A stretch of DNA of 64,000 nucleotides from Kineothrix sp. MB12-C1 (GCF_030863805.1 NZ_CP132957.1:2852001-2916000); one strand, 5' to 3'. Shown: positions 17,952-27,428, counted from the stretch's first letter. Notes: generated from the letters alone by a model not told the origin. A program made the numbers and translations.

Positions 17952-18815
17952 ATGAAAAAATTAGTGGTAGCGATGATGGCAGCGATTTTGTCCATGTCCT
18001 TGTTAACGGCATGCGGCAATACAGCAGGAGAAGCAGCTCCCGCGGATACAGCGTCAGAAGTTGAAACGACGACAGAAGATGCGGCAACGGAGGAAGAAGT
18101 TCCTGCAGGAGAAGGAGAGGTATCGGAAGATTCCTCCGCATTAGCAGATGGTGTGCTGAATGTAGGAACGAATGCAGAATTCCCTCCTTTTGAATATATG
18201 AATGACAACGGAGAGGCAGATGGCTTCGACATCGCTTTAATCCGTGCAATTGGCGAAAAACTGGGTGTTGAGGTGCAGGTAGATAATATGGAATTTGCAT
18301 CCTTAGTTTCTTCTATCGGAAGTAAAATCGACGTTGCGATTGCAGGTATGACAGTAACTGACGAGAGAAAAGCGGCGGTTGATTTCTCCAATTCCTATTA
18401 CAATGCTGTTCAGTATGTGATTTTGCCGGAAGGTTCTGACATTGCAACGGCAGATGACCTGAAAGGAAAAGCAATTGGTGTACAGCTTGGCACTACGGGA
18501 GATTTTATTGCAGAAGAGATTGAAGATGCGACAACTTCGCAGTATAATAAAGCAGTAGATGCAGTGAACGATTTGGTTAACGGAAGACTTGACTGCGTGA
18601 TCATTGATAAAAATCCCGCCCTTGTATTCGAATCTAAATTCGAAGGTCAGGTAACAGCAGTAGATGGCGCTCAGTTTGATTTTGAGGCTGAGGAGTATGC
18701 AATTGCAATGCCGAAGGGCGATACCGTACTTGCGGATAAAATCAATACCGCGTTACAAGAGCTGATTGATGATGGCACTTTTGATTCTCTGGTGAGTGAG
18801 TACATAGAGAATTAG
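17952..18815 (+). CDS. Amino-acid ABC transporter substrate-binding lipoprotein (family 3)
   Basis: A 287-residue lipoprotein: signal sequence with lipobox LLTAC (Cys 21), an acidic Thr/Glu-rich linker (about 25-55), then the SBP_bac_3 domain with GTNAEFPPFEYMNDNGEADGFD and the second-lobe motif GVQLGTTGD. The ligand is a polar amino acid; which one is not clear. It heads a three-gene plus-strand transporter operon, although 248 bp containing repeat DNA separate it from the permease gene. Confidence 0.92.
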   Translation: MKKLVVAMMAAILSMSLLTACGNTAGEAAPADTASEVETTTEDAATEEEVPAGEGEVSEDSSALADGVLNVGTNAEFPPFEYMNDNGEADGFDIALIRAIGEKLGVEVQVDNMEFASLVSSIGSKIDVAIAGMTVTDERKAAVDFSNSYYNAVQYVILPEGSDIATADDLKGKAIGVQLGTTGDFIAEEIEDATTSQYNKAVDAVNDLVNGRLDCVIIDKNPALVFESKFEGQVTAVDGAQFDFEAEEYAIAMPKGDTVLADKINTALQELIDDGTFDSLVSEYIEN

Positions 18816-18835
18816 AATGAAATAAATGAATGAAA

Positions 18836-18895
18836 GTAACGGTTCAGCAGGTCTGGGCATTTACTGCGCTGACCGTAAGAGTGCTGAACAGTTAC
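18836..18895 (+). repeat. Palindrome-ended dispersed element (GTAACTGTTCAG family), 60-bp copy
   Basis: Left end GTAACGGTTCAGCAGGTCTG, middle TTACTGCGCTGACCGTAAGA, right end CTGAACAGTTAC. The ends are inverted repeats of about 12 bp. A degenerate second copy lies at about 18985-19030. Full relatives are at 50138-50236 and 56945-57080. Confidence 0.75.
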
Positions 18896-18984
18896 GAATT
18901 GACAGATTAGTAAGAGGATGGCAGGGAACTGCTATCCTCCTTATCCTCGTTATGGAGCAGGAAGAGAAAAGGCACTATTAAGAG

Positions 18985-19030
18985 ATCGGTGCATTTACTA
19001 CGCGGGCCGTAAGAATACGCAGAACAGCAA
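18985..19030 (+). repeat. Degenerate copy of the GTAACTGTTCAG-family element
   Basis: GGTGCATTTACTACGCGGGCCG then TAAGAATACGCAGAACAG matches the internal part of the 18836-18895 element with substitutions. It lies between the binding-protein and permease genes. Confidence 0.45.
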
Positions 19031-19063
19031 ATGAAAATTTAGTAAGAGAGGCTGGAAAAAGAT

Positions 19064-19762
19064 ATGCAAGTAATGGATAGAGTGGAGAAGATGTTTGAAG
19101 CCGCATTTATCTCGGGGGACCGGTGGAAGTTATATTTGAATGGATTGGGAGTTACCCTGCAAGTTGCACTTTTTGCAGCGATAATCGGTATGGTGATAGG
19201 TACGCTTCTCGCTTTTATGAAGCTATCTGTAAGGAGAAATGGGAAGAAAACAATATGGGCAATAATTGCTGATATTTATATAGATGTGATTCGTGGAACG
19301 CCGGCGGTGCTCCAATTAATGATTATGTGGTTTATTATATTTGCCAATAGTAAAAATGGTATTATGGTGGCTGTTTTATCTTTCGGTATTAACAGTGGTG
19401 CCTATGTAGCGGAAATTGTACGTGCAGGTATTTTGGCAGTAGATAAAGGTCAGATGGAGGCAGGACGCTCTCTTGGCCTTTCCAAAACACAGACGATGAT
19501 AAATATTATTATACCACAGGCGATAAAGAACGTACTGCCTCCTATTGGAAACGAGTTTATCGTATTGTTGAAAGAAACTGCAATTGTAGGTTATGTGAGT
19601 CTGACGGACTTGACGCGCGTTGCTAATCAAATCGCTTCCAGAACGTATGAAGCATTTATGCCTTTAATCGGTGCAGCAGTTATTTATTTCACAGTAATTA
19701 AACTATTGACCATTCTGCTTGAAAGATTCGAAAGGAGACTGCGTAAGAGTGATAATCGTTAA
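19064..19762 (+). CDS. Polar amino-acid ABC transporter permease
   Basis: A 232-residue HisM/GlnP-type permease with about five membrane helices and the ATPase-contact EAA loop [12 protein letters not shown] around residue 145. RBS AGAGAGG-type precedes the ATG. Its 3' end overlaps the ATPase gene. It works with the upstream binding lipoprotein and downstream ATPase to import an amino acid. Confidence 0.93.
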   Translation: MQVMDRVEKMFEAAFISGDRWKLYLNGLGVTLQVALFAAIIGMVIGTLLAFMKLSVRRNGKKTIWAIIADIYIDVIRGTPAVLQLMIMWFIIFANSKNGIMVAVLSFGINSGAYVAEIVRAGILAVDKGQMEAGRSLGLSKTQTMINIIIPQAIKNVLPPIGNEFIVLLKETAIVGYVSLTDLTRVANQIASRTYEAFMPLIGAAVIYFTVIKLLTILLERFERRLRKSDNR

Positions 19763-20471
19763 AGATTTGCATAAAAAATTTGAAAATAATCATGTACTTC
19801 GAGGTGTAAATTATCATGTGAAGCAGGGGGAGAAGGTTGTAGTAATCGGGCCCTCCGGTTCAGGAAAGAGTACGTTTTTGCGTTGTATGAATCTGCTTGA
19901 GATTCCGACGAGCGGAGAGATATGGTTTGATGGGGTGAATATTACAGACCCGAAGACGAATATCGATAAAGTCAGAGAGCACATGGGAATGGTATTTCAG
20001 AATTTCAATTTATTTAACAATCTGACTATTATGGATAACATCACCCTCGCGCCTGTTAAGTTGAAGCTTATGAGTAAAGAAGAGGCTTCTGAGAGTGCGA
20101 TTAAGCTTTTGGAGAGGGTAGGATTACTGGAAAAAGCGGATTCTTATCCGGCCCAACTATCCGGCGGACAGAAGCAAAGAGTGGCGATTGTGCGTTCTCT
20201 GGCGATGAACCCTAAGGTTATGCTGTTCGATGAGCCTACTTCAGCACTCGACCCGGAGATGGTAGGGGAAGTTCTGGACGTTATGAAGGGACTGGCTGAG
20301 AGCGGAATGACAATGGTCGTGGTAACCCATGAAATGGGATTTGCCAGGGAAGTGGGAACCAAAGTACTGTTTATGGATGAAGGAGTTATCATGGAAGAAA
20401 ATTCGCCGAAAGATTTCTTCTCCAATCCTAAAAGTCCAAGGTTGCAAGAATTCTTGTCGAAGGTTTTATAA
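19749..20471 (+). CDS. Polar amino-acid ABC transporter ATP-binding protein
   Basis: A GTG start at 19749, preceded by AAAGGAG, gives 240 residues starting [11 protein letters not shown], as usual for GlnQ/HisP proteins; it overlaps the permease by 14 bp. Walker [10 protein letters not shown], signature LSGGQKQR, Walker [13 protein letters not shown], and the H-loop VTHEMGFA are all intact. A terminator hairpin follows at 20510. Confidence 0.93.
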   Translation: MIIVKDLHKKFENNHVLRGVNYHVKQGEKVVVIGPSGSGKSTFLRCMNLLEIPTSGEIWFDGVNITDPKTNIDKVREHMGMVFQNFNLFNNLTIMDNITLAPVKLKLMSKEEASESAIKLLERVGLLEKADSYPAQLSGGQKQRVAIVRSLAMNPKVMLFDEPTSALDPEMVGEVLDVMKGLAESGMTMVVVTHEMGFAREVGTKVLFMDEGVIMEENSPKDFFSNPKSPRLQEFLSKVL

Positions 20472-20489
20472 TTAGATTATTGATGGATG

Positions 20490-20511
20490 ATAACTATTCA
20501 GCAGATTTGCG
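20490..20511 (+). repeat. Left-end fragment of the GTAACTGTTCAG-family element
   Basis: ATAACTATTCAGCAGATTTGC matches the left end of the dispersed element and runs into the terminator stem that follows. Confidence 0.4.
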
Positions 20512-20555
20512 CCCGAAAGGTGGAGAAGATTTTTTCTCATCGTTCGGGCGTGAAT
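20510..20555 (+). terminator. Terminator after the ABC transporter operon
   Basis: CGCCCGAA (20510-20517) pairs with TTCGGGCG (20543-20550), with inner pairing TGGAGAA/TTCTCAT, and is followed by TGAATTTTAT. Confidence 0.65.
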
Positions 20556-20645
20556 TTTATGGATATTTATGGAAGTTTATAAAGAAAATAGGCATAAAAT
20601 GAAAAAGGGGTTCTTGATTTCCGAATGATACTGCGTTAGTATAAA

Positions 20646-20674
20646 GTGATACTATTTAGCAGGTCTGCGCATTG
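20646..20674 (+). repeat. Left-end fragment of the GTAACTGTTCAG-family element
   Basis: ACTATTTAGCAGGTCTGCGC then ATTG matches the left half of the element just upstream of the glycosyltransferase gene. No right end is found. Confidence 0.4.
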
Positions 20675-20698
20675 GGGGTTAAAAGGTATGGGTGGAAT

Positions 20699-21706
20699 AT
20701 GATAACGATAAGCCTTTGTATGATAGTGAAGAATGAGGAAAAGATTCTGGAACGTTGTTTATCCTGCGTGGCGGACTTGATGGATGAGATTATTATCGTA
20801 GATACGGGGTCTTCGGATAGAACGAAGGAAATCGCGCGTAAGTATACGGATAAAATCTATGATTTCGAATGGGTAAATGATTTTGCGGCAGCGAGAAATT
20901 ATGCGTTTTCCAAAGCGACGAAGGGATACATATATTCTGCGGATGCGGATGAGGTGCTCGATAAAGTGAACAGGGAACGATTTCATTTGTTAAAGCAGAA
21001 TTTGCTGCCGGAAATCGAAATCGTGCAGATGTATTATAGCAACCAGCTTCAGTTCGGATCTGTCTATAATTATGATAGGGAGTACCGCCCGAAGCTGTTT
21101 AAGAGAATAAGAAACTTCACATGGATCGATCCGATTCATGAAACGGTGCGGACGAAAGCCTTAGTTTTTGACAGCGAGATAGAGATTATTCACGAACAAG
21201 AGGAAAGCCATGCAGCGAGGGACTTGGAAGCATTTCGCAGGGCTTGCGGAGAAGAAAGATTGTCACAGCGTCTGCATAATCTCTATGCCAGAGAACTTTT
21301 TATTGCAGGAGAGAAGGAGGATTTTCTGGAAGCAGAAGAATTCTTTGAAGCCTCTTGCAATGATACGCAGCGGTCGGCGGAGGAAGTAAAGGAGGCGGCT
21401 TGCGTGACAGCGAAGGCGGCAAGACTTAGGGGAGATAAGCTAAAGTTTCATAAGTATGCCATGAAGGTAATTGCCAGTGAAGGATGTTCTGAAATCTGTA
21501 TGGAACTCGGGAATTTCTATAAGAAGGAAAAGGACTATGCAGAGGCAGCGGTATGGTTCTACAATGCGGCCTTTGAAACAGAAAGCTTGTTGGATATCCG
21601 AAGCAAAGGAGATAAACCGCTTCTTGGATTAGCGGAATGCTATCGATGTCTTGGGATGGAAGAACAGGCGAAAGAATATCAAAAAATGGCAGGAGAGTGG
21701 AGGTAA
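20699..21706 (+). CDS. Family 2 glycosyltransferase with C-terminal TPR-like helices
   Basis: Start chosen at ATG 20699 (MITISLCMIVKNEE), the usual N-terminus; 335 residues. The GT-A domain (1-200) has IIVDTGSSDRT, a DxD motif in SADADEV and NDFAAARNYAF. Residues 205-335 form TPR-like helical pairs (GNFYKKEKDYAEAAVWFYNAA). Such proteins transfer sugars to surface polymers or peptides (SunS-like); acceptor unknown. It ends six bases before hisC and is probably co-transcribed with it. Confidence 0.85.
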   Translation: MITISLCMIVKNEEKILERCLSCVADLMDEIIIVDTGSSDRTKEIARKYTDKIYDFEWVNDFAAARNYAFSKATKGYIYSADADEVLDKVNRERFHLLKQNLLPEIEIVQMYYSNQLQFGSVYNYDREYRPKLFKRIRNFTWIDPIHETVRTKALVFDSEIEIIHEQEESHAARDLEAFRRACGEERLSQRLHNLYARELFIAGEKEDFLEAEEFFEASCNDTQRSAEEVKEAACVTAKAARLRGDKLKFHKYAMKVIASEGCSEICMELGNFYKKEKDYAEAAVWFYNAAFETESLLDIRSKGDKPLLGLAECYRCLGMEEQAKEYQKMAGEWR

Positions 21707-21712
21707 TATTAT

Positions 21713-22831
21713 ATGCACAAAGAGTTGGAAAACACTCATAAAGAGTTAGAGAACACTCATAAAGAGTTAGATTCTATTCGTTGGGAAGGGAATGTCAGAA
21801 GGGTAGAGCCCTATGTGCCGGGAGAACAGCCGAAGAAACCGGGAATCATTAAGTTAAATACGAATGAGTGCCCTTATCCGCCGGCTCCGGGAGTGCGAGA
21901 GAAGTTGTCACAGATGGATGCAGATCAGTTTCGTCTATATCCGGACACTTCGGCGGGAGCATTGGCAGAAGCTCTTTGTGAATATTATCATATAAGTCAG
22001 GATCAGCTTTTTATCGGGGTGGGAAGCGATGATGTACTGGCGATGGCATTTTTAACATTTTTTAATTCGGAGAAACCAATTTATTTCCCGGATATTACTT
22101 ATTCCTTCTATGATGTATGGGCGCAGCTTTATCGGATACCCTATGAGACGAAGACGCTTACGGGAGATTTTAAGATTAGAAAAGAAGATTATTTGGAAGA
22201 AAACGGTGGAATTATCATTCCTAATCCGAATGCGCCTACCGGTATCTTGGAGGAGTTAGAGGTACTTGAAGAAATTATCGGGGCTAATCCGGGAAGTGTT
22301 GTTATTATCGATGAAGCCTATGTGGACTTCGGCGGCAGAAGCTGCCTGGAGCTTATCGGGAAGTATGACAATCTCCTTGTAGTGCAGACTTTCTCTAAGT
22401 CACGTTCCATGGCAGGAATGCGCATTGGATTTGCTATGGGGAACCCTAAGTTGATTTCCTACTTAAATGATGCGAAGTTTTCCTTTAATTCTTATACGAT
22501 GAATATGCCCTCGATTGTGTTAGGGGCGGAGGCAGTGAAGGATACTGCTTATTTTCAGGAGACAGTGGGGAAAATAATTGCGACGAGAGAACGGGTAAAG
22601 ATGGAATTAAAGAAACTTGGATTTTCTTTTCCCGATTCCAAAGGTAATTTCATTTTTGCCTCTCATGAGAAGGTGGCTGCAAAAGAGATATTTGCTGCAT
22701 TGAAGGAAAAAGGGATATTCGTCCGTTTCTGGGACAGGCAAAGAATTGATAATCATTTGCGGATTACGGTAGGTACGGAAGAAGAAATGGATATTATGCT
22801 CGCTCATTTGAAAGAAATTGTAGAGGCTTAA
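21713..22831 (+). CDS. hisC: Histidinol-phosphate aminotransferase
   Basis: A 372-residue fold-type I PLP enzyme. The typical HisC N-terminus (WEGNVRRVEPYVPGEQPKKP) begins only at residue 23; it is preceded by a threefold heptad HKELENT, HKELENT, HKELDSI, encoded by a 21-bp tandem repeat. Other motifs: KLNTNECPYPP, PNPNAPTG, IDEAYVDF, and the Schiff-base Lys in TFSKSRSMAGMRIGF. It converts imidazole-acetol phosphate and glutamate to histidinol phosphate. RBS GGAGG is nine bases from the ATG, so the repeat is translated. No other his genes are nearby. Confidence 0.88.
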   Translation: MHKELENTHKELENTHKELDSIRWEGNVRRVEPYVPGEQPKKPGIIKLNTNECPYPPAPGVREKLSQMDADQFRLYPDTSAGALAEALCEYYHISQDQLFIGVGSDDVLAMAFLTFFNSEKPIYFPDITYSFYDVWAQLYRIPYETKTLTGDFKIRKEDYLEENGGIIIPNPNAPTGILEELEVLEEIIGANPGSVVIIDEAYVDFGGRSCLELIGKYDNLLVVQTFSKSRSMAGMRIGFAMGNPKLISYLNDAKFSFNSYTMNMPSIVLGAEAVKDTAYFQETVGKIIATRERVKMELKKLGFSFPDSKGNFIFASHEKVAAKEIFAALKEKGIFVRFWDRQRIDNHLRITVGTEEEMDIMLAHLKEIVEA

Positions 22832-22856
22832 AGGGCGGGATGTGAATAGTAAGAGG

Positions 22857-22871
22857 GTACTGAACTGTTAC
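22857..22871 (+). repeat. Right-end fragment of the GTAACTGTTCAG-family element
   Basis: GTACTGAACTGTTAC matches the right end, between hisC and the methyltransferase gene. Confidence 0.4.
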
Positions 22872-22892
22872 GAATTAAGAAAGGTATGAAAT

Positions 22893-23702
22893 ATGGAAAC
22901 GTATACGGACTTTGCAAGCGTATATGATACTTTTATGGATGATACGCCCTATGAAGAGTGGGCGGAATATATCGATGCCCTATTGAAAAAATACACAATG
23001 GTGCAAAAGGCGGAACATGAGGATGTCTTGGCAGCAGAACAGCGCATTGTAGTGGATCTGGGTTGCGGAACAGGAACGTTGACGGAACTTCTGGCGGATG
23101 CTGGATACGATATGATAGGAATTGATAATTCTCAGGAAATGCTGAATATTGCTTTTGCGAAAAGGGAAAAATCGGGTAAGGGAATTCTTTATCTGTTGCA
23201 GGATATGCGGGAATTCGAATTATATGGAGCGGTAGGAGCTGTCGTGAGCGTATGCGATTCCTTGAATTATCTGTTAAAAGAGGAAGATGTATATGAGACC
23301 TTCCGGTTGGTGAATAACTACCTATATCCGGGCGGGGTATTTATTTTCGATTTTAATACTGTGTATAAATACGAGATGGTAATTGGAGATGCAACGATTG
23401 CTGAGAATAGGGAAGATTGCAGTTTTATATGGCAAAACTATTATCATCCTCAGGAAGAGGTCAATGAATATGACCTTACAGTGTTTGTAAAGATGGATAA
23501 GCCGGGCGAAGATGGCAGGAGTTTCCGGCGCTTTATAGAGACGCATTATCAGAGAGGTTACCGGCTGAAAACGATGCGTGACCTGGTAGAAAAAGCAGGA
23601 ATGCATTTTATTACAGCCATCGATGCGGATACTCATGGTGAAGTAAGAGAAGAGAGCGAGCGCATTTATGTGATTGCCCGCGAACATGGAAAGGGAAAAT
23701 AA
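22893..23702 (+). CDS. Class I SAM-dependent methyltransferase
   Basis: A 269-residue protein. Motif I is VVDLGCGTGTLTELL (about residue 52), motif II GIDNSQEML, and the post-motif NYLYPGGVFIFDFNT is typical of the small-molecule methyltransferase group. Substrate unknown. The stop at 23700-23702 lies one base before the hslO start, so the two are probably translationally linked. Confidence 0.85.
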   Translation: METYTDFASVYDTFMDDTPYEEWAEYIDALLKKYTMVQKAEHEDVLAAEQRIVVDLGCGTGTLTELLADAGYDMIGIDNSQEMLNIAFAKREKSGKGILYLLQDMREFELYGAVGAVVSVCDSLNYLLKEEDVYETFRLVNNYLYPGGVFIFDFNTVYKYEMVIGDATIAENREDCSFIWQNYYHPQEEVNEYDLTVFVKMDKPGEDGRSFRRFIETHYQRGYRLKTMRDLVEKAGMHFITAIDADTHGEVREESERIYVIAREHGKGK

Positions 23703-23703
23703 C

Positions 23704-24576
23704 GTGATTGATTATATGGTAAGAGCAACGGCAGCCGACGCACAGATTCGTGCATTTGCTGCGACCACAAGAGGAATTGTGGAGGAAATGAGGCAAATAC
23801 ATAATACTAGCCCGGTCGTGTCGGCGGCGTTAGGACGTCTGTTAACGGCTGGTATTATGATGGGAAGTATGTTAAAGGGCGATGATGATATTCTGACGTT
23901 ACAGGTAAACGGTGATGGCCCTATGAAGGGGATGACTGTGACAGCGGATGCCCAGGGAAGAGTGAAAGGTTACGCTAATGAACCGCAGGTATTTCTTCCT
24001 GCCAATGCCCGTGGTAAATTAGATGTGGGCGGAGCAGTAGGAAACGGTTATCTGAGCGTAATTAAGGATATGGGGTTAAAAGAGCCTTATATTGGACAGA
24101 CAGTGCTTCAGACAGGGGAGATTGCAGAGGATTTGACTTATTATTTCGCGACCTCCGAACAAGTACCTTCTTCCGTAGGGCTTGGTGTCTTAATGGAGAA
24201 GGATAATACAGTAAAACAGGCAGGAGGATTTATTATTCAGCTTATGCCTTTTGCCTCTGATGAAACGATTCTCGCTTTGGAGGAGAACCTGTTGCAATTC
24301 AGCTCAGTAACTTCCGTTTTGGATGCGGGAAATACTCCGGAACAAATGTTGGAGCTGCTGCTTGGGAATATGGGAGTGCAGATTACGGATACGATGGAGG
24401 TTGGCTATGCCTGCAACTGCTCCAAGGAGAGAGTGGAGAAGGCAATTGTGAGTATCGGTAAAAAAGACATTCAGGAAATGATCGATGATGGAAAAGAAAT
24501 AGAGGTAAATTGCCATTTTTGTAATGAATCCTATACTTTTTCTGTAGACGAGTTAAAGAAGATGGTAAAGGAATAA
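23704..24576 (+). CDS. hslO: Redox-regulated chaperone Hsp33
   Basis: GTG start at 23704 after GGAAAGGG gives 290 residues starting MIDYMVRATAADAQIRAFAATT, as in the family. The C-terminal Zn-binding redox switch is intact: CNC (about residue 238) and CHFC (about 271). Under oxidative stress the Cys form disulfides, release Zn and activate holdase function in the cytoplasm. Confidence 0.95.
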   Translation: MIDYMVRATAADAQIRAFAATTRGIVEEMRQIHNTSPVVSAALGRLLTAGIMMGSMLKGDDDILTLQVNGDGPMKGMTVTADAQGRVKGYANEPQVFLPANARGKLDVGGAVGNGYLSVIKDMGLKEPYIGQTVLQTGEIAEDLTYYFATSEQVPSSVGLGVLMEKDNTVKQAGGFIIQLMPFASDETILALEENLLQFSSVTSVLDAGNTPEQMLELLLGNMGVQITDTMEVGYACNCSKERVEKAIVSIGKKDIQEMIDDGKEIEVNCHFCNESYTFSVDELKKMVKE

Positions 24577-24611
24577 TCTTTGATATCATTAGGTAAGAAC
24601 GGAGGTGCAGC

Positions 24612-26534
24612 ATGAAGCACGGATTTATAAAGACGGCGGCCATTACGCCAAAAGTCAGGGTGGCAGATCCTGTTTTCAATGCGGAGCAGATTTGCATGGA
24701 AGTGGATAATGCGGTGGAAAGCGGAGCAAAAATCATTGTTTTCCCGGAACTTTGCATTACCGGATATACATGCGGAGATTTATTTTTGCAGGAAGTGCTT
24801 CTGAAAGAAGCAAAGGAACAGCTTATAAAGATCACAGCTCATACGGCGGATAAGGATGCTCTTATTTTTGTAGGATTGCCGATGATGTGGAAAAATAAGC
24901 TGTATAATGTGGCAGCAGCTCTGCACTCGGGAGAAGTTATCGGGATTATTCCCAAGGTCAATATTCCCAATTATGCGGAATTCTACGAGGGACGATATTT
25001 TGTGAAAGGAAATGAAGTGCCGGTTTCTTATACGTGGAGAACGGAGGGGGGGGCCAGGAAAATCCCTTTTGGAGCCAATCTTTTGTTCGAAATTGACGCT
25101 ATTGAAGGACTTGTAGTGGGCTGTGAGATCTGCGAAGATATATGGGTACCGGATACTCCGGCAGTTACACATGCTATGGCAGGAGCAACTATAGTCGTGA
25201 ACTTGTCTGCTTCTAATGAAACCGCCGGTAAGGAAGATTATCGCAAGATGATTGTGAAGTCTGCCAGCGCACGTATGATTGCAGGGTATATCTATGCCAG
25301 TGCGGGCGAAGGAGAATCTACACAAGATGTTGTATTCGGCGGCCATAATATGATTGCAGAGAATGGAAGCATTCTGGCAGAAGCGAAACGATTTGCAAAT
25401 GGTATTATTTATGGAGATATCGATGTCCATAAGATCATCCATGAAAGACGACGGATGAATACTTATATGGCGGAAGAAAAAGAGGAGTATACTACCGTAT
25501 CTGTCAATATGACAGAGAAAGAAGTCTCACTTGCGAGAACTTTCCCAAGTACGCCCTTTATACCTGCGGATAAGAGGAAAAGGGAAAAGCGTTGTGATGA
25601 AATATTGTCTATTCAGGCGTTGGGGTTAAAGAAGCGTTATGAGCATACCGGATGTAAAAAGGCAGTAATCGGTGTTTCGGGGGGCTTAGATTCCACTCTT
25701 GCTCTTCTCGTAACCGTACGGACTTTTGACAGCTTATCTCTTCCCAGAGAAAATATATTGGCGGTGACGATGCCCTGTTTCGGGACGACAGACCGGACGT
25801 ATGAAAATGCCTGCCAGCTTGCCCGTACTCTCGGCACTTCTTTGGAAGAAATTAATATTAAGGAATCGGTAACCCTTCATTTTAGAGATATCGGTCAGGA
25901 TATAGGTAACCACGATGTGACTTATGAGAATAGCCAGGCAAGAGAGAGAACACAGGTGCTGATGGACATTGCCAATCGGGAGAATGCTCTTGTAATAGGA
26001 ACGGGAGATATGTCGGAACTGGCGCTGGGATGGGCCACGTATAACGGCGATCATATGTCTATGTATGGTGTGAATGCGGGGGTGCCGAAGACGTTAGTCA
26101 GACATCTGGTACAATACTATGCGGATACATGTAATAGTGAAGTGTTGTATAAAATATTAGCAGATGTATTGGACACTCCGGTAAGCCCGGAACTGCTGCC
26201 GCCGGTAGATGGTGTTATCGCCCAGAAGACGGAGGACTTAGTAGGCCCTTACGAGCTTCATGACTTCTTCCTGTATTATATGCTGCGATGCGGCTTCGAG
26301 CCGGAGAAGATATACCGTATTGCCAGATGTTCTTTTGCAGGGCAGTATAACGATGAGGTGATTTTGAAGTGGCTGAAAATTTTCTATAGAAGATTTTTCT
26401 CACAGCAGTTTAAAAGATCTTGCCTGCCGGACGGACCGAAGGTGGGAAGCGTGGCAGTGTCACCCAGAGGTGATTTGCGCATGCCCTCGGATGCCTGTGC
26501 ACGAATATGGCTTGAAGAACTGGAGAAAATCTAA
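24612..26534 (+). CDS. nadE: Glutamine-dependent NAD+ synthetase
   Basis: A 640-residue two-domain enzyme. Residues 1-270 form a nitrilase-type glutaminase with catalytic Glu (FPELCITGYTCGD), Lys (IPKVNIPNY) and Cys (VGCEICEDIW). Residues 320-640 are the NAD synthetase with P-loop SGGLDST and GTGDMSELALGW. It converts nicotinate adenine dinucleotide, ATP and glutamine to NAD+. RBS GGAGG. A terminator follows at 26559. Confidence 0.96.
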   Translation: MKHGFIKTAAITPKVRVADPVFNAEQICMEVDNAVESGAKIIVFPELCITGYTCGDLFLQEVLLKEAKEQLIKITAHTADKDALIFVGLPMMWKNKLYNVAAALHSGEVIGIIPKVNIPNYAEFYEGRYFVKGNEVPVSYTWRTEGGARKIPFGANLLFEIDAIEGLVVGCEICEDIWVPDTPAVTHAMAGATIVVNLSASNETAGKEDYRKMIVKSASARMIAGYIYASAGEGESTQDVVFGGHNMIAENGSILAEAKRFANGIIYGDIDVHKIIHERRRMNTYMAEEKEEYTTVSVNMTEKEVSLARTFPSTPFIPADKRKREKRCDEILSIQALGLKKRYEHTGCKKAVIGVSGGLDSTLALLVTVRTFDSLSLPRENILAVTMPCFGTTDRTYENACQLARTLGTSLEEINIKESVTLHFRDIGQDIGNHDVTYENSQARERTQVLMDIANRENALVIGTGDMSELALGWATYNGDHMSMYGVNAGVPKTLVRHLVQYYADTCNSEVLYKILADVLDTPVSPELLPPVDGVIAQKTEDLVGPYELHDFFLYYMLRCGFEPEKIYRIARCSFAGQYNDEVILKWLKIFYRRFFSQQFKRSCLPDGPKVGSVAVSPRGDLRMPSDACARIWLEELEKI

Positions 26535-26558
26535 AAGATCTAGTTTTACAAAATTAAG

Positions 26559-26592
26559 AAGAAGGTGTTCGAAAGGACACCTTCTTGTTGTA
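26559..26592 (+). terminator. Terminator after nadE
   Basis: AAGAAGGTGT and ACACCTTCTT form a 10-bp stem followed by GTTGTATAATT. Confidence 0.7.
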
Positions 26593-26601
26593 TAATTATT
26601 G

Positions 26602-26660
26602 GTAACTGCGAGGGTATTGAACAGTTATGATCACTGGTAACTGTTCAGCGGGTCTGCGAG
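26602..26660. repeat. Rearranged copy of the GTAACTGTTCAG-family element
   Basis: A right-end segment (GGTATTGAACAGTTAT, 26613-26628) is followed by a left-end segment (GTAACTGTTCAGCGGGTCTG, 26637-26656), the reverse of the normal order, as if two elements abut. The left-end segment encodes the last residues and stop of the minus-strand gene that ends at 26645. Confidence 0.6.
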
Positions 26661-27112
26661 TTTGCAGCTCCGGTCGCCTCAGCTTTTTGTAAAGAAGCTT
26701 TGATGGCATCCAGTAAAACCATGGAAGTATATTTGTTATCGTCCGAATATGTAATTCCATTCAAAGACTGGTTGTCACATATCTGTGACGCCAGGTCTTC
26801 GAAAGCAGGCTCAATAAGAGGATACATAGCGGATACTGCCTCATCCAGGTTAACAATACGAATACTGTTGATGTTCGTTTCATCCACCGTAACCTCAATG
26901 TCTACCACATTATCATTCAGCACGAGAGAAGTCGTATAAACGCCGGGCATATAAGAGTTCGCCGGCTGTACGATATTGGAGTCCTTATCTTTGTTCTTGG
27001 GGAGAAACATAATGATTAAAAGGACGATAAAGAGAATCCCCAGAACGGCAAAGATGCCGGTGTATATTAGTTCTTTCAAATGGAGCACAACTATTTTTGT
27101 TTTGGAACTCAT
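26645..27112 (-). CDS. Membrane-anchored protein with a divergent FMN-bind-like domain
   Basis: A 155-residue protein with one helix (about 15-38), short linker, then an extracellular domain with GVYTTSLVLNDNVVDIEVTV and a C-terminal YTSMVLLDAIKASLQKA. This order (beta hairpin after PGxY, then a helix after a TS motif) resembles FMN_bind domains, but the usual flavin-attachment S(T)GAT motif is replaced by DNKYTS, so flavinylation is doubtful. The last residues (ANSQTR) and the TGA are encoded by dispersed repeat DNA, suggesting the original C-terminus was replaced. Function unknown. Confidence 0.6.
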   Translation of the reverse strand: MSSKTKIVVLHLKELIYTGIFAVLGILFIVLLIIMFLPKNKDKDSNIVQPANSYMPGVYTTSLVLNDNVVDIEVTVDETNINSIRIVNLDEAVSAMYPLIEPAFEDLASQICDNQSLNGITYSDDNKYTSMVLLDAIKASLQKAEATGAANSQTR

Positions 27113-27428
27113 AACAATATCCCCGTTAAAATTCTTTTTACTATCTTATTATTTTTGTGCGTGTTTTATACCACTTGTTCCAATATATATATTAAAATGC
27201 GATAGAACTGCATTTTGGCGCTTGCAGCACTCGTAAAATTGTATGAGATACAATCTTGACTTCGCGGAATAGTAGCTGTGAATAGTAATGAAAAGCAGTT
27301 TTTGCATAATTTTACGCATTGATTACAATATATATGGCAAAAGATATATGTTATACTAAAAAAAGATTTTGAGCCTGAAAATATGGAAATGGAAAGCGGT
27401 GAATCTACCGGCTGGAAGGGAGCAGGAA
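27113..27428. other. Intergenic region between divergent genes, with dapF promoter
   Basis: No ORF with an RBS is seen. It holds a small stem-loop (AATTGTAT/ATACAATC, about 27238-27255) and an extended -10 element TGTTATACT (27349-27357) directed at dapF, with no clear -35. Confidence 0.45.
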
